The translations under genes and the position numbers were made by a program. From Klenkia brasiliensis (lineage in GTDB: Bacteria; Actinomycetota; Actinomycetes; Mycobacteriales; Geodermatophilaceae), in contig NZ_FNCF01000006.1 in assembly GCF_900100695.1 (NCBI RefSeq), positions 186,001 through 250,000 on the forward strand: 64,000 nucleotides of DNA. The letters are read 5' to 3'. The notes below the pieces were generated by a model. That model searched no databases. It had not been told where the DNA came from and saw only the letters and a program-made list of their open reading frames with translations. Below, in pieces: positions 43,769-52,718 of the stretch (positions are counted from its first letter, which is position 1; each line of letters starts with the position of its first letter).

Positions 43769-45355
43769 TCAGCCTGCCAGCGGCAGGTTCCCTGCGGCCT
43801 CGGCGGCCTCGGCGGCCTCGGCGGCGGCGTCGTGCGCCACCCGGTGGCGCCGGAGCACCTCCCGGTTGTCCAGCAGCACCCCGACGGCGTACCGGACGTC
43901 GAGGCGCTCACCGTTGGCCGCCCAGCCGAGCGGCAGGTCCGAGGGGGTGTCGACGAACGACTCCGCCCCACGGTCGGCGTGCTCGTCCTGCCACACCGGG
44001 GTCCCGTCGACCGCGTGGGCGAGGAGCCGTCCGGACCGGCGGTGCAGGGTGAGGTCGAGGTCGTGCACTGCCCCGTGGTCGCGGTCGCACAGCAGGACCA
44101 GGTTGTCGACATCGGTGCGCCCGCCGTGCAGCCAGTGCCGCAGGTGGTGGGCGTGCAGCCGTTCGGGACGGTCCTCGGAGCACCCCGGCCGCGCGCAGCC
44201 GCCGTCGCGGACCAACAGGGCCCGGCGCTGGGCCGTGCTCGCCCGCCGGCGGGTCCGGCCGCAGGCGAGCACGCGGGCGCCGTCGACGAGGACCGCGGTG
44301 ACCGCGGCGTCGCACGCCAGCCGTCGCGCCTGGGCCGGGCTCAGCGCCGCGACACCGTCGATCGACGCCTGACCGGCGGCGAGGTCGTCGGCGAGGACGG
44401 TCGCGTCGACCCGCACCAGCACCTCGCGGCGCGCTGGGTCGCCGGGCCGGGTGTCGACGTGGCCTGCCCCGGCGCGCACCAGGTCGACGAAGGCCGTGGC
44501 ACGGCCCACGGTGACCCGGTGCTCCCTGCGCGCGGACGCATCGGCCGCGGACCCGCCCGTCTCGTCGTCGGCTGCGGTGCGGGCCACGCGCTCGCGTCGG
44601 CCGAGCACCTCGGCCCAGTTCTCGACGGCGGCGACGACCTCGGCGGCGTGCTCGGCCGGCAACCGCAGGTGCAGGGAGACCGTGCCGTCACCCTCGTCGC
44701 GCCAGTCGAACCGGTGCTCGGGGCCGCGGTGGCGGGCGGTGGCGTCGGCGCCCTCGGGCCATCGGTCGGCCCAGACCTGGGCGGCAGCGCGCCGGCCGGC
44801 CACCAGCGCCTCGTCGGGCGTGGCACCGGCCTCCTCGGCCTCGGCCCGCGCCTCCTGGTCGGCCTCCTCGGCGCGGACGCGGGTGTGGGCCGTGGTCCGG
44901 TCGTCGGAGCGGCGCCACCCGGCGACGACCCGCTCGAGCTGGGACGCCGTGGTGTGCTCGGCCAGCCGGAGCAGGGTCTGCTCGGTCTCCTCGGTGGCCA
45001 CCCGGACGACCGCGCGGACCTTGGCGTAGGACAGCTGCCCGGCGCCGAAGGCGGCCGTCACCGCCGGCAGCGTGCGCAGGGCCCGGGCCACCCGGACGTG
45101 CTCGCGTGCTGCGCCCGGGCTCAGGCCGCACTGCCAGGCCAGCCAGTGCGCGCACGACGTCACGCCCGGGAGGGCCCACCCCCGCCGCCGGTCGAACTCC
45201 TCGACCAGGGCCAGCCACGCCGCCGTCGCGGCCGCGATGGCCACCGCTCCGGACCGCAACCGGGTGGCCAGCGCCTCGACGGCCTGCTGCTCGGCCCTGC
45301 GTTGCTCGTCCTCCCGGTCGGCGTCCTCCGTCACGTCCTCGACCACCGCGTGCAC
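43769..45355 (-). CDS. DUF222-HNH endonuclease (13E12-like), LexA-controlled
   Basis: The 528 residues have an N-terminal DUF222 domain (about 20-330, with RGWALPGVTSCAHWLAWQCG and LSYAKVRAVVRV) and a C-terminal HNH nuclease motif (about 375-430: DGGCARPGC, HAHHLRHW, DVDNLVLLCDRDH). These are the hallmarks of the 13E12 family of M. tuberculosis, a repeated, damage-inducible family. The GTG at 45355 follows AGGAGG 6 nt upstream, and a perfect LexA box lies 14 bp upstream of the start. A role in SOS-induced DNA cleavage is inferred; substrate unknown. Confidence 0.9.
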   Translation of the reverse strand: MHAVVEDVTEDADREDEQRRAEQQAVEALATRLRSGAVAIAAATAAWLALVEEFDRRRGWALPGVTSCAHWLAWQCGLSPGAAREHVRVARALRTLPAVTAAFGAGQLSYAKVRAVVRVATEETEQTLLRLAEHTTASQLERVVAGWRRSDDRTTAHTRVRAEEADQEARAEAEEAGATPDEALVAGRRAAAQVWADRWPEGADATARHRGPEHRFDWRDEGDGTVSLHLRLPAEHAAEVVAAVENWAEVLGRRERVARTAADDETGGSAADASARREHRVTVGRATAFVDLVRAGAGHVDTRPGDPARREVLVRVDATVLADDLAAGQASIDGVAALSPAQARRLACDAAVTAVLVDGARVLACGRTRRRASTAQRRALLVRDGGCARPGCSEDRPERLHAHHLRHWLHGGRTDVDNLVLLCDRDHGAVHDLDLTLHRRSGRLLAHAVDGTPVWQDEHADRGAESFVDTPSDLPLGWAANGERLDVRYAVGVLLDNREVLRRHRVAHDAAAEAAEAAEAAGNLPLAG

Positions 45356-45369
45356 GTCGCCTCCTTGGC

Positions 45370-45385
45370 TCGAACTGGTGTTCGA
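45370..45385. promoter_or_regulatory. LexA (SOS) box
   Basis: TCGAACTGGTGTTCGA matches the actinobacterial LexA consensus TCGAACN4GTTCGA exactly. It lies 14 bp upstream of the DUF222-HNH start (45355, minus strand), so LexA would repress that gene until DNA damage. Confidence 0.88.
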
Positions 45386-45471
45386 CAGGATGGCGGCGGG
45401 GTCCGACAAGAACCCGGACCGTGCTCGGACGGCGACCCGGTGTGCGCGGCGGCGTCTCCGCGGAGACGCCG

Positions 45472-46152
45472 TCAGCGGACGGCGAGCCCGGCCGGGGTGC
45501 AGACGGCGAGGACGGCGCGGAGGTGGCCGGGCAGCTCCTGCTGCACCCGCGACAGGGCCTCGCAGGCCGGGACGCCGGGCACCAGCGCCCGTCGGTGGGC
45601 GTGCGCGTGCGTGCGGGTGGTGGCCAGCAGCAGCGCGGCCGCCCACGGCGCGTCGACGTCGGGCAGCTGCTCGGCGATGGTGGCGGTCAGGCCCTGCTCG
45701 GTCTCGGCGAGGATGGTGCGCTCGTAGCTGGCCAGCACCGGCGAGGAGTCGATCTGCCCGGCCATCGCCAGGTTGTCGGGGTCCTCCAGCGAGTGCAGGT
45801 AGCCCAAGGTCCGCTCGGTCAGGTGCCGCACCAGGACGTCGGCCGGGTCCTCCTCGACCTCGGCCGGCGGCAGCTGCGGCATCTCCAGCGCGTACGGGAC
45901 ACGCCCGAGGAAGAACAGCGCCTCCTTGCTCGGCGCGTGGTTGAACACCGTCTGCACGGCGACGTCGGCGGTCCGGGCGATCTGCAGGACGGTGGTGTTC
46001 TCGAAGCCCTGCGCCAGGAACAGGGCGCGTGCGGCGGTGACGATCTGCTCGCGGGTGCGCTCCCGTTTGCGGTCCCGCCTGGAGATCTCGGCCAGGACGC
46101 CTCCCCCGTCGATGCTGTGCGGCAGCCACGAACTGTATGAGACCTGGAACAA
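45472..46152 (-). CDS. TetR-family regulator with non-ATG/GTG start
   Basis: The 207-226 residues have a TetR HTH (RRDRKRERTREQIVTAARALFL, NTTVLQIARTADVAVQTVFNHAPSKEALF) and an actinobacterial TetR_C domain. No ATG or GTG is in frame upstream of the HTH. The candidates are TTG at 46152 (226 residues) and CTG at 46095 (207 residues). The latter follows GGGGGAGG 4 nt upstream, the better ribosome-binding site, and gives the usual TetR length. The coordinates given use TTG. Its target is unknown. Confidence 0.85.
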   Translation of the reverse strand: MFQVSYSSWLPHSIDGGGVLAEISRRDRKRERTREQIVTAARALFLAQGFENTTVLQIARTADVAVQTVFNHAPSKEALFFLGRVPYALEMPQLPPAEVEEDPADVLVRHLTERTLGYLHSLEDPDNLAMAGQIDSSPVLASYERTILAETEQGLTATIAEQLPDVDAPWAAALLLATTRTHAHAHRRALVPGVPACEALSRVQQELPGHLRAVLAVCTPAGLAVR

Positions 46153-46315
46153 GACCGTCCAGCGTCGCCGGCGTGACGGCTGCGACGATGCACCGGTGGA
46201 GACCCCCCGGCGACGACGTGCCCGGCGCGCCACCGCGCCGGCCGGACCCCCGGAGCGGGTGACCCCGGCACCCGCTCCGGCCCCGGTCGCCCCCGCGACC
46301 CGGCACACTGACCCG

Positions 46316-46993
46316 GTGACCGCGACCGAGACCACCGACCCCGGGTCCGGCGTGGCCGTGGACCGCCCCGCGCTGGACCTGCTGGTGTGGGACGCCCCGA
46401 ACATCGACATGACCCTGGCCACGGTCATCGGTGCCCGGCCGACCGCGGCCTCCCGCCCGCGCTTCGACGCCATCGCCGCCTGGTTCGTCGGCGGGTCCGG
46501 CGAGCCCGGGCGCGGCGGCGCCGACGACGTCGAGGCCTGCGTGTTCGCCAACGTGCCCCCGCAGCACGTGACCACGCTGCGCGGCTGGGTCGAGGCCCTG
46601 CGCAGCTTCGGCTACTCGGTGTTCGCCCGGCCCAAGAGCCGCCCGGACGACGACATCGACCAGTCGATGCTCGACCACATCGAGGTGCGCGCGGCCAGCC
46701 ACCGGCTGCGCCGGCTGGTGGTGTTCTCCGGCGACGGCCGCAACTTCGCCGAGCCGCTCGAGGACCTCGCCCGCGCCGGCACCGACGTCGTCGTCGTCGC
46801 CTTCTCCGAGGTCGCCGGCTACGCGATCAGCTCCGACCTGCTGCACTTCGTCGACATCGAGGACGTGCCGGGGGCCTTCGCGGCGCCGCTGGACCGGGTC
46901 CGGCTGGACTCCCTGCCGCCGGACGGCGCCTGGCTGCGGCCGACCAAGAGCCTCCGCGACGCCGCGGCCGCCTACTCGACGAAGCACCCGTGA
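46316..46993 (+). CDS. NYN-domain (PIN-like) ribonuclease
   Basis: The 225 residues are a LabA/NYN domain: LLVWDAPNIDMTL provides the first catalytic Asp and Asn, and VVFSGDGRNFAEPLEDLARAG the second acidic centre. NYN proteins are metal-dependent RNases. GTG at 46316 gives a short N-terminus and is preceded by CACACTGACCCG, which could be a leaderless promoter. A longer start at 46196 would add 40 Pro/Ala/Arg-rich residues. Its stop overlaps the phospholipase D start as GTGA, so the two genes are co-translated. Confidence 0.82.
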   Translation: MTATETTDPGSGVAVDRPALDLLVWDAPNIDMTLATVIGARPTAASRPRFDAIAAWFVGGSGEPGRGGADDVEACVFANVPPQHVTTLRGWVEALRSFGYSVFARPKSRPDDDIDQSMLDHIEVRAASHRLRRLVVFSGDGRNFAEPLEDLARAGTDVVVVAFSEVAGYAISSDLLHFVDIEDVPGAFAAPLDRVRLDSLPPDGAWLRPTKSLRDAAAAYSTKHP

Positions 46994-48558
46994 CGGCCCC
47001 GGGGGAGGAGGGCACCCGCACCGACCCGGGGACCGGCGGGTTCGCCGCCGTCGTCCCGAGCCCGCGGGAGCCGGTCGACCCGGCCCCGGTCGAGGGCAGC
47101 GTGCTGGTGCCCGGCGAGACCGTCTGGCGGATCGAGCAGGCCACCCGGCACGCGGTCTTCGTCGACGCCGCCGACTACTTCGCCACCCTCAAGCAGGTGG
47201 TGCTGCAGGCGCAGCGGCAGGTGCTGTTCATCGGCTGGGACTTCGACCCCCGCATCCGGATGGACCCGCGGGCACCGGGACGGGGTCGCGACGACCGCGT
47301 CGGCCGGGTGCTGGCCGCGGCCGTGGAGCGCAACCCCGACCTGTTCGTCGGCGTGCTCCAGTGGGACCTGGGCATGCTCGAGGCGCTGGGCCGCGGCCTG
47401 GCCCCGCTGGTGCTGATCAACCGGCGCACCCCCGACCGGCTGCAGCTGCGGGTCGACACCCACCACCCCCTCGGCGGCGCGCACCACCAGAAGATCGTGG
47501 TGGTCGACGACTGCCTGGCCTTCGCCGGCGGCATCGACGTCACCGCCGACCGCTGGGACACCTCCGAGCACCTGGACCGCCAGCGGCACCGGCACCGGCC
47601 GCGCTCGGCCCGCACCACCCAGCCCTGGCACGACGTCACCAGCCTGGTCTCCGGCCCCGCGGCCAAGGCCCTGGGCGACCTGGCCCGGCGGCGCTGGGCC
47701 GCGGGCACCGGCGAGGACCTCGACCCCGTCGAGGGCGTGGAGCACTGCTGGCCCGAGCAGGTGCCGGTGCTGCTGTCCGACGTCGACGTCGCCATCTCGC
47801 GCACCCGGCCGCGGCACCGCGACTGGGAGCTGGTGCACGAGATCGAGGACCTGTGGCTGGCCATGGTCGCCAGCGCCCGCCGGTGCGTCTACATCGAGAG
47901 CCAGTACTTCGCCAACCGCCGGGTCGCCGAGGCCATCGCCGAGCGGCTGGGCGAGGAGGACGGCCCCGAGTTCGTCGTCGTCAACCCCGAGACCGCCGAC
48001 GGGTGGCTCGAGGAGAAGGCGATGGGCACCGCCCGCGCCAAGCTGCTGGGCATGGTGCGCAAGGCCGACGTGCACGGCCGGTTCGGCGTCTACGTGCCGG
48101 TCACCGAGAAGCGCGCGCCGGTCTACGTGCACGCCAAGGTGTGCGTCGTCGACGACCGGCTGCTGCGCATCGGCTCCTCGAACCTGAACAACCGGTCGAT
48201 GGGCCTGGACACCGAGTGCGACCTCACCATCGAGGCACCCGCCGGTGACCCGCGGCGCGCGGAGATCTCCGCGGCGGTGCTCGGCGTGCGTGACCGGCTG
48301 CTCGCCGAGCACCTCGGGGTCGGCCCGGACGACGTCGCCGCCGCGGTCGCCGCGCACGGCGGCTCGCTGCTGGCCGCGGTCGAGGCCCTGCGCCGGGACA
48401 CCGGCCGCTCCCTGCAGCCCTTCCAGCCGCCGCGGCAGGGGCTGATCGACACCCTGCTGGCCGACACCGAGCTGCTCGACCCCGAGCACACGCCCTCGAA
48501 GGTGCAGCGCGTGGTCGGCCGGGTGCAGCGCCGGGGCCACCGCCGCCCGCGCGCCTAG
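46990..48558 (+). CDS. Phospholipase D-family protein with two HKD motifs
   Basis: The 522 residues contain two PLD motifs: HHQKIVVVDD near 165 and YVHAKVCVVDD near 380, each with its downstream SS/GS-N partner (RIGSSNLNNRS). Together they form one active site for phosphodiester hydrolysis or transphosphatidylation. No signal peptide or membrane segment is visible. The family includes cardiolipin synthases and phospholipases; the particular activity is open. It is coupled to the NYN gene through GTGA, an uncommon pairing of nucleic-acid and lipid-type enzymes. Confidence 0.88.
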   Translation: MTAPGEEGTRTDPGTGGFAAVVPSPREPVDPAPVEGSVLVPGETVWRIEQATRHAVFVDAADYFATLKQVVLQAQRQVLFIGWDFDPRIRMDPRAPGRGRDDRVGRVLAAAVERNPDLFVGVLQWDLGMLEALGRGLAPLVLINRRTPDRLQLRVDTHHPLGGAHHQKIVVVDDCLAFAGGIDVTADRWDTSEHLDRQRHRHRPRSARTTQPWHDVTSLVSGPAAKALGDLARRRWAAGTGEDLDPVEGVEHCWPEQVPVLLSDVDVAISRTRPRHRDWELVHEIEDLWLAMVASARRCVYIESQYFANRRVAEAIAERLGEEDGPEFVVVNPETADGWLEEKAMGTARAKLLGMVRKADVHGRFGVYVPVTEKRAPVYVHAKVCVVDDRLLRIGSSNLNNRSMGLDTECDLTIEAPAGDPRRAEISAAVLGVRDRLLAEHLGVGPDDVAAAVAAHGGSLLAAVEALRRDTGRSLQPFQPPRQGLIDTLLADTELLDPEHTPSKVQRVVGRVQRRGHRRPRA

Positions 48559-48580
48559 CGGCCGGTTAGGGTGCCCTCAC

Positions 48581-50227
48581 ATGGACGGGCACCCGAGGAC
48601 GGCGGACGGCCTGCTGCGGCGGGCGCTGCGCCGGCACCCGCGCGAGCTCGGGGCCGCCACCGTGCTGCTGTCGCTGCACCAGGCGTGCGAGGCGCTGGTC
48701 CCGGTGGCCATCGGCGTGACCATCGACCGGGCGGTCGCCACCGGCTCGGTGCCGGCGCTGCTGGCCTGCCTGGCGGCCACGGCGCTGCTGTTCGTCGTGC
48801 TCTCCCAGGCCTACCGGTACGGGGCCCGGCACGTGGTCACCGGCTGGTGGACCGAGACGCACCGGCTGCGGGTGGAGGTGGCCGCCCGGGTGCTCGACCC
48901 GCACGGCCTGCGCGGTGCGCCCCCGGCCGGGGAGCTGCTGAGCACCGCGACCGACGACGCCGAGCGGGCCGGCCGGGTGGTCGAGGCCGCCTCGCTGGTG
49001 GTGGCCGGGACGACCGCGCTGGTGGTGTCGGCCTTCGGGCTGCTGGCGGTCAGCGTGCCGCTGGGCGTCGGCGTGCTGCTCGGCGCGCCGCTGCTGGTCG
49101 GGCTGCTGCAGCTGCTGGGCCCGTGGCTGACCCGGCGCACCGCCACCCAGCAGGCCGACGTCGCCCGCGCCGCCGGCCTGGCCGCCGACCTGGTCCGCGG
49201 CACCCGGGTGCTGCGCGGGATCCGCGCCGAGGACGCCGCCGCCGACCGCTACCGGCGGGCCAGCCGTGCCGCGCTGGCCTCCACGCTGCGCTCGGCGGGC
49301 GCCATCGGTGCCTACCGCGGTGCGACCGTGCTGGGCAGCGGGTTGTTCGGCGTCGCCGTCGCCGGGGTGGCCGGTGCGCTGGCGCTGGACGGGGCGATGA
49401 CGGTCGGCCAGCTGGTGACCGTCGTGGGGCTGGCCCAGTTCCTCGCCGAGCCGGTCGGCCTGCTCGGCTTCGCCGGCCAGAAGGTGGCCGAGGCCCGCGC
49501 GTCGGCGGCCCGGCTGGTCGCCGTGCTCACCGCCGAGCCGCTGCACCCGGTGGGCGCCGCACCGCGGCCGGGCCCGGGGGCGCTCGCGGTGCCCGCAGCC
49601 GGGTTCCACGTGGAACCCGGCGAGGTGCTCGGGGTGGTGGCACCCGACCCCGCCGACGCCGAGTCGCTGGTGGCCCTGCTCGGCCTGCGCCGGCCGGTCA
49701 CGCCCGGGGAGCTGCTGCTGGACGGCGCGGACGCCGCCGCGCTGGACCCGGCCGCGGTCCGCGCCCGGGTGCTGGTCGAGCCGCACGCGGTGGTGCTGTT
49801 CGAGGGCACCCTGCGCACCGCGCTGGACCCGGCCGGCGCCGCCGACGACACCGCGCTGACCCGCGCCCTGGCCGCGGCCGGCGCCGCCGACCTGCCCGAC
49901 CTGGACCTGCCGGTGGCCGACCGCGGCCGGTCGCTGTCCGGCGGGCAGCGGCAGCGGGTCGGCCTGGCCCGCGCCCTGCTGCGGGCCCCGGACGTGCTGG
50001 TGCTGCACGACCCGACCACGGCGGTCGACGCGGTCACCGAGGCCGACGTCGCCGACGGCCTGCGCGGGCTGCGGGCCGGCCGGACGACGGTGCTGGTCAC
50101 CAGCAGCCCGGCGCTGCTGGGCCGCTGCGACCGGGTCGTGGTGCTGCGCGGCGGGTCGGTCGAGGCGGTCGGCACGCACGCCGAGCTGACCGGGCACGCC
50201 GGCTACGCCGCGGCGGTGCTGCGGTGA
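48581..50227 (+). CDS. ABC exporter subunit with degenerate ATP site (lost Walker A)
   Basis: This 548-residue half-transporter has six membrane segments (about 20-300) and a nucleotide-binding domain. The Walker A region near 350 reads APDPADAES rather than GxxGxGKS, so it lacks the lysine. The catalytic Glu after Walker B is Pro (D477-P478), and the H-loop His is replaced (VTSSPALL). The signature LSGGQ (452-456) is intact. It can therefore only supply the signature half of one working ATP site. It pairs with the next gene, whose defects are the complement. A parS-like palindrome is embedded at residues 341-346. Confidence 0.93.
   Translation: MDGHPRTADGLLRRALRRHPRELGAATVLLSLHQACEALVPVAIGVTIDRAVATGSVPALLACLAATALLFVVLSQAYRYGARHVVTGWWTETHRLRVEVAARVLDPHGLRGAPPAGELLSTATDDAERAGRVVEAASLVVAGTTALVVSAFGLLAVSVPLGVGVLLGAPLLVGLLQLLGPWLTRRTATQQADVARAAGLAADLVRGTRVLRGIRAEDAAADRYRRASRAALASTLRSAGAIGAYRGATVLGSGLFGVAVAGVAGALALDGAMTVGQLVTVVGLAQFLAEPVGLLGFAGQKVAEARASAARLVAVLTAEPLHPVGAAPRPGPGALAVPAAGFHVEPGEVLGVVAPDPADAESLVALLGLRRPVTPGELLLDGADAAALDPAAVRARVLVEPHAVVLFEGTLRTALDPAGAADDTALTRALAAAGAADLPDLDLPVADRGRSLSGGQRQRVGLARALLRAPDVLVLHDPTTAVDAVTEADVADGLRGLRAGRTTVLVTSSPALLGRCDRVVVLRGGSVEAVGTHAELTGHAGYAAAVLR
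49603..49616. promoter_or_regulatory. parS-like palindrome, copy 3 (exact, inside coding sequence)
   Basis: GTTCCACGTGGAAC lies inside the ABC gene and is extended to an 18-bp palindrome by GG and CC on either side. It encodes part of GFHVEPG. An operator inside a gene would be unusual, whereas parS sites are commonly found inside genes. Confidence 0.7.
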
Positions 50228-51930
50228 CCGGCTCCCTGCTCCCGGTCGCCACCCCGCGCCGGGCCGGCCGGGTGGTCTGGACGCAGCTGCGCGCGCGGCC
50301 GCTGGCCACCGCGGCGACCGCGCTGTCGGCGGTCGCGGCCGCCGCGGCCGGTCTGCTGGCCCCGGCGGTGCTGGGCCGGTTGGTGGACGCCGTCGACCGC
50401 GGCACCGGGTCGGTGTGGCCCTACGCGTGGGCGCTGCTGGGGGCGGCGGTGCTGGCCGCCGTCCTGACCGGGGTGTCGACGGTGCTGGTGGCCCGGCTCG
50501 GGGAGACCGTGCTGGCCCGGCTGCGGGAGGCCGTGGTGGACCGGGCGCTGCACCTGCCCTCGGCGACGCTGGACCGGGTGCGCGGCGGCGACCTGCTGTC
50601 CCGCGTCACCGACGACGTCGCGAAGGTCGCCGAGGCGGTGACCAGCGCGCTGCCGCAGGTCGCCGCGGCCGGGCTGACGGTGCTGCTCACGCTCGTGGGC
50701 CTGGGCGCCCTGGACTGGCGGCTGGCGCTGGCCGGGGCGCTCGCGCTCCCGCTGTACGTGCTGGCGCTGCGCTGGTACCTGCCGCGCTCGGCGCCGCGGT
50801 ACGCCGCCGAGCGGGTGGCGATGGGGGAGCGGTCGCAGGCCCTGGTCTCCTCGCTGCAGGGGGTGGACACCGTGCACGCCTACGCCGACGAGGCCCGGCA
50901 CCGCGCGGTGGTCGACGAGCGGTCGGGCCAGGCGCTGCGGATCACGCTCGGGGTCTTCCGGCTGTTCACCGACTTCGGCTGGCGGATGAACCGGGCCGAG
51001 TACGTCGGGCTGGCCGCCGTCCTCGCGGTCGGGTTCTGGCTGGTGCGCGACGGCGACACCACGGTCGGCGCGGTGACGACGGCGGCGCTGTTGTTCCACC
51101 GGCTGTTCGGCCCCCTGGGGCTGCTGCTGGTCACCTTCGACGACGTGCAGTCCGCCGGCGCCTCGCTGGTGCGGATGGTCGGGGTGGCGGACCTGCCGGT
51201 GCCGCCGTCGCCGGCACCGGCGTCCGGGCGGCCGGCGGTCGAGCTGCGCGGGGTGGGCCACTCCTACGGCGGGGCACCGGTGCTCGCCGACGTCGACCTG
51301 GTGCTCGCGCCGGGGGAGCGCGTCGCGCTGGTGGGGGCGTCGGGGGCGGGCAAGACCACGCTGGCCGGGGTGCTGGCCGGTGCCCTGCGGCCCACCGCGG
51401 GCGAGGTGCTGGTGGACGGCGCGCCGGCCGACCTGCGCGCGCACGTCGGCCTGGTCAGCCAGGAGGTGCACGTGTTCGCCGGGACGCTGGCCGACGACGT
51501 CCGGCTGGCCCGCCCCGGTGCCACCGATGCCGAGGTGGCCGCCGCGCTGCGCACCGTGGGCGCGGACTGGGCCCTCGGGCTGGGCCTGGGCACCCTCGTC
51601 GGCGACGGCGGGCGCACGCTGACCGCCCCGCAGGCCCAGCAGCTGGCGCTGGCCCGGCTGGTGCTCGCCGACCCGCCGGTCGCGGTGCTCGACGAGGCCA
51701 CGGCCGAGGCCGGCAGCGCGGGCGCCCGGGACCTGGAGGAGGCCGCGACGGCCGCCACCGCCGGGCGCACCACGCTGGTGGTGGCGCACCGGCTGACCCA
51801 GGCCGCCCGGGCCGACCGGGTGGTGGTGCTGGCCGCCGGCCGGGTCGTGGAGCAGGGCACCCACGCCGAGCTGGTCGCCGCGGGCGGCCGCTACGCCGAC
51901 CTGTGGTCGGCGTGGACCGCCCGCGGCTGA
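50224..51930 (+). CDS. ABC exporter subunit with degenerate signature motif
   Basis: This 568-residue half-transporter has six membrane segments (about 20-290). Walker A is intact (GASGAGKTT, K377), Walker B keeps D490-E491 and the H-loop His is H522. The signature reads LTAPQ (466-470) instead of LSGGQ. It provides the full catalytic half-site but no working signature, exactly complementing the preceding subunit. The GTG overlaps the first subunit's stop (GTGA), giving equal translation of a heterodimer. Substrate unknown. Confidence 0.93.
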   Translation: MTGSLLPVATPRRAGRVVWTQLRARPLATAATALSAVAAAAAGLLAPAVLGRLVDAVDRGTGSVWPYAWALLGAAVLAAVLTGVSTVLVARLGETVLARLREAVVDRALHLPSATLDRVRGGDLLSRVTDDVAKVAEAVTSALPQVAAAGLTVLLTLVGLGALDWRLALAGALALPLYVLALRWYLPRSAPRYAAERVAMGERSQALVSSLQGVDTVHAYADEARHRAVVDERSGQALRITLGVFRLFTDFGWRMNRAEYVGLAAVLAVGFWLVRDGDTTVGAVTTAALLFHRLFGPLGLLLVTFDDVQSAGASLVRMVGVADLPVPPSPAPASGRPAVELRGVGHSYGGAPVLADVDLVLAPGERVALVGASGAGKTTLAGVLAGALRPTAGEVLVDGAPADLRAHVGLVSQEVHVFAGTLADDVRLARPGATDAEVAAALRTVGADWALGLGLGTLVGDGGRTLTAPQAQQLALARLVLADPPVAVLDEATAEAGSAGARDLEEAATAATAGRTTLVVAHRLTQAARADRVVVLAAGRVVEQGTHAELVAAGGRYADLWSAWTARG

Positions 51931-51983
51931 CGTCCGGGGAAGTCGGTGGCGGGCCCGGGGCCCGGGCTGGCAGCCTGCCCCGC

Positions 51984-52718
51984 GTGGTGGACCTGTCCGA
52001 CGTCTTCTGGCTCGCCCACACCGGCCTGCCCCGGGAGGCGCCGGGCTCGCGCCGGACCACCGAGCTGCTGCTCGCCCTGGCCGGTCCGCTGCCCGACCGG
52101 CCGCGGGTCCTGGACGCCGGCTGCGGCACCGGCCCGGCGTCGGTGCTGCTCGCCGGGCTGACCGGGGGCGACGTCACCGCGGTCGACCTGCACGCCCCCT
52201 TCCTCGCCGCCGTCGCCGAGCGCGCCCGCGCCGCGGGGGTGGCCGACCGGGTGCACCCGCTGCGGGCCTCGATCGACGCGCTCCCGCTGGCGCCGGGCAC
52301 GGTCGACCTGGTGTGGGCCGAGGGTTCGGCGTACACGGTGGGGGTGGACGCGGCGCTGGCGGGGTGGCGGCCGCTGCTCGCGCCCGGCGGTGCCGTCGTC
52401 CTCACCGAGTGCGGGTGGACGACGGCCGCCCCCGCCCCGGGTGCCCGCGCCTTCTGGGACCGCGGCTACCCCGCGATGCGCAGCACGGCCGGCGACGTCG
52501 AGGCCTTCCGCGCCGCCGGGTGGGTCGTGCACGCCACCTACCTGCTGCCCGACGCCGACTGGGCCGCCTACTACGACCCGCTGGCGGCCCGCATCGAGCA
52601 GCTGCGCGCCGAGGGCGTCGACGGGGCCCTGCTGGACCAGGTGGGCGAGGAGGTCGCGGTGCGCGCCGCGCACGCCGGCGACTACGGCTACACCGGCTAC
52701 GTGCTGCGCCCCCGCTGA
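51984..52718 (+). CDS. Class I SAM-dependent methyltransferase
   Basis: The 244 residues have the SAM-binding motif LDAGCGTGPASVL (about 45-57), VTAVDLHAPFLA, and the later VWAEGSAYTVG and LAPGGAVVLTE steps of the Rossmann core. The acceptor substrate is unknown. GTG at 51984 or 51987 is the start. It lies 53 bp after the ABC pair on the same strand, so it could modify the transported compound, but this is conjecture. It is convergent with the Lrp gene, with adjacent stops. Confidence 0.9.
   Translation: MVDLSDVFWLAHTGLPREAPGSRRTTELLLALAGPLPDRPRVLDAGCGTGPASVLLAGLTGGDVTAVDLHAPFLAAVAERARAAGVADRVHPLRASIDALPLAPGTVDLVWAEGSAYTVGVDAALAGWRPLLAPGGAVVLTECGWTTAAPAPGARAFWDRGYPAMRSTAGDVEAFRAAGWVVHATYLLPDADWAAYYDPLAARIEQLRAEGVDGALLDQVGEEVAVRAAHAGDYGYTGYVLRPR

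Noticed and set aside
48565-48580. TTAGGGTGCCCT as a second iron box before the ABC pair
   Set aside because: Only the outer bases agree with the consensus and the spacing is wrong; the neighbouring genes have no iron link.
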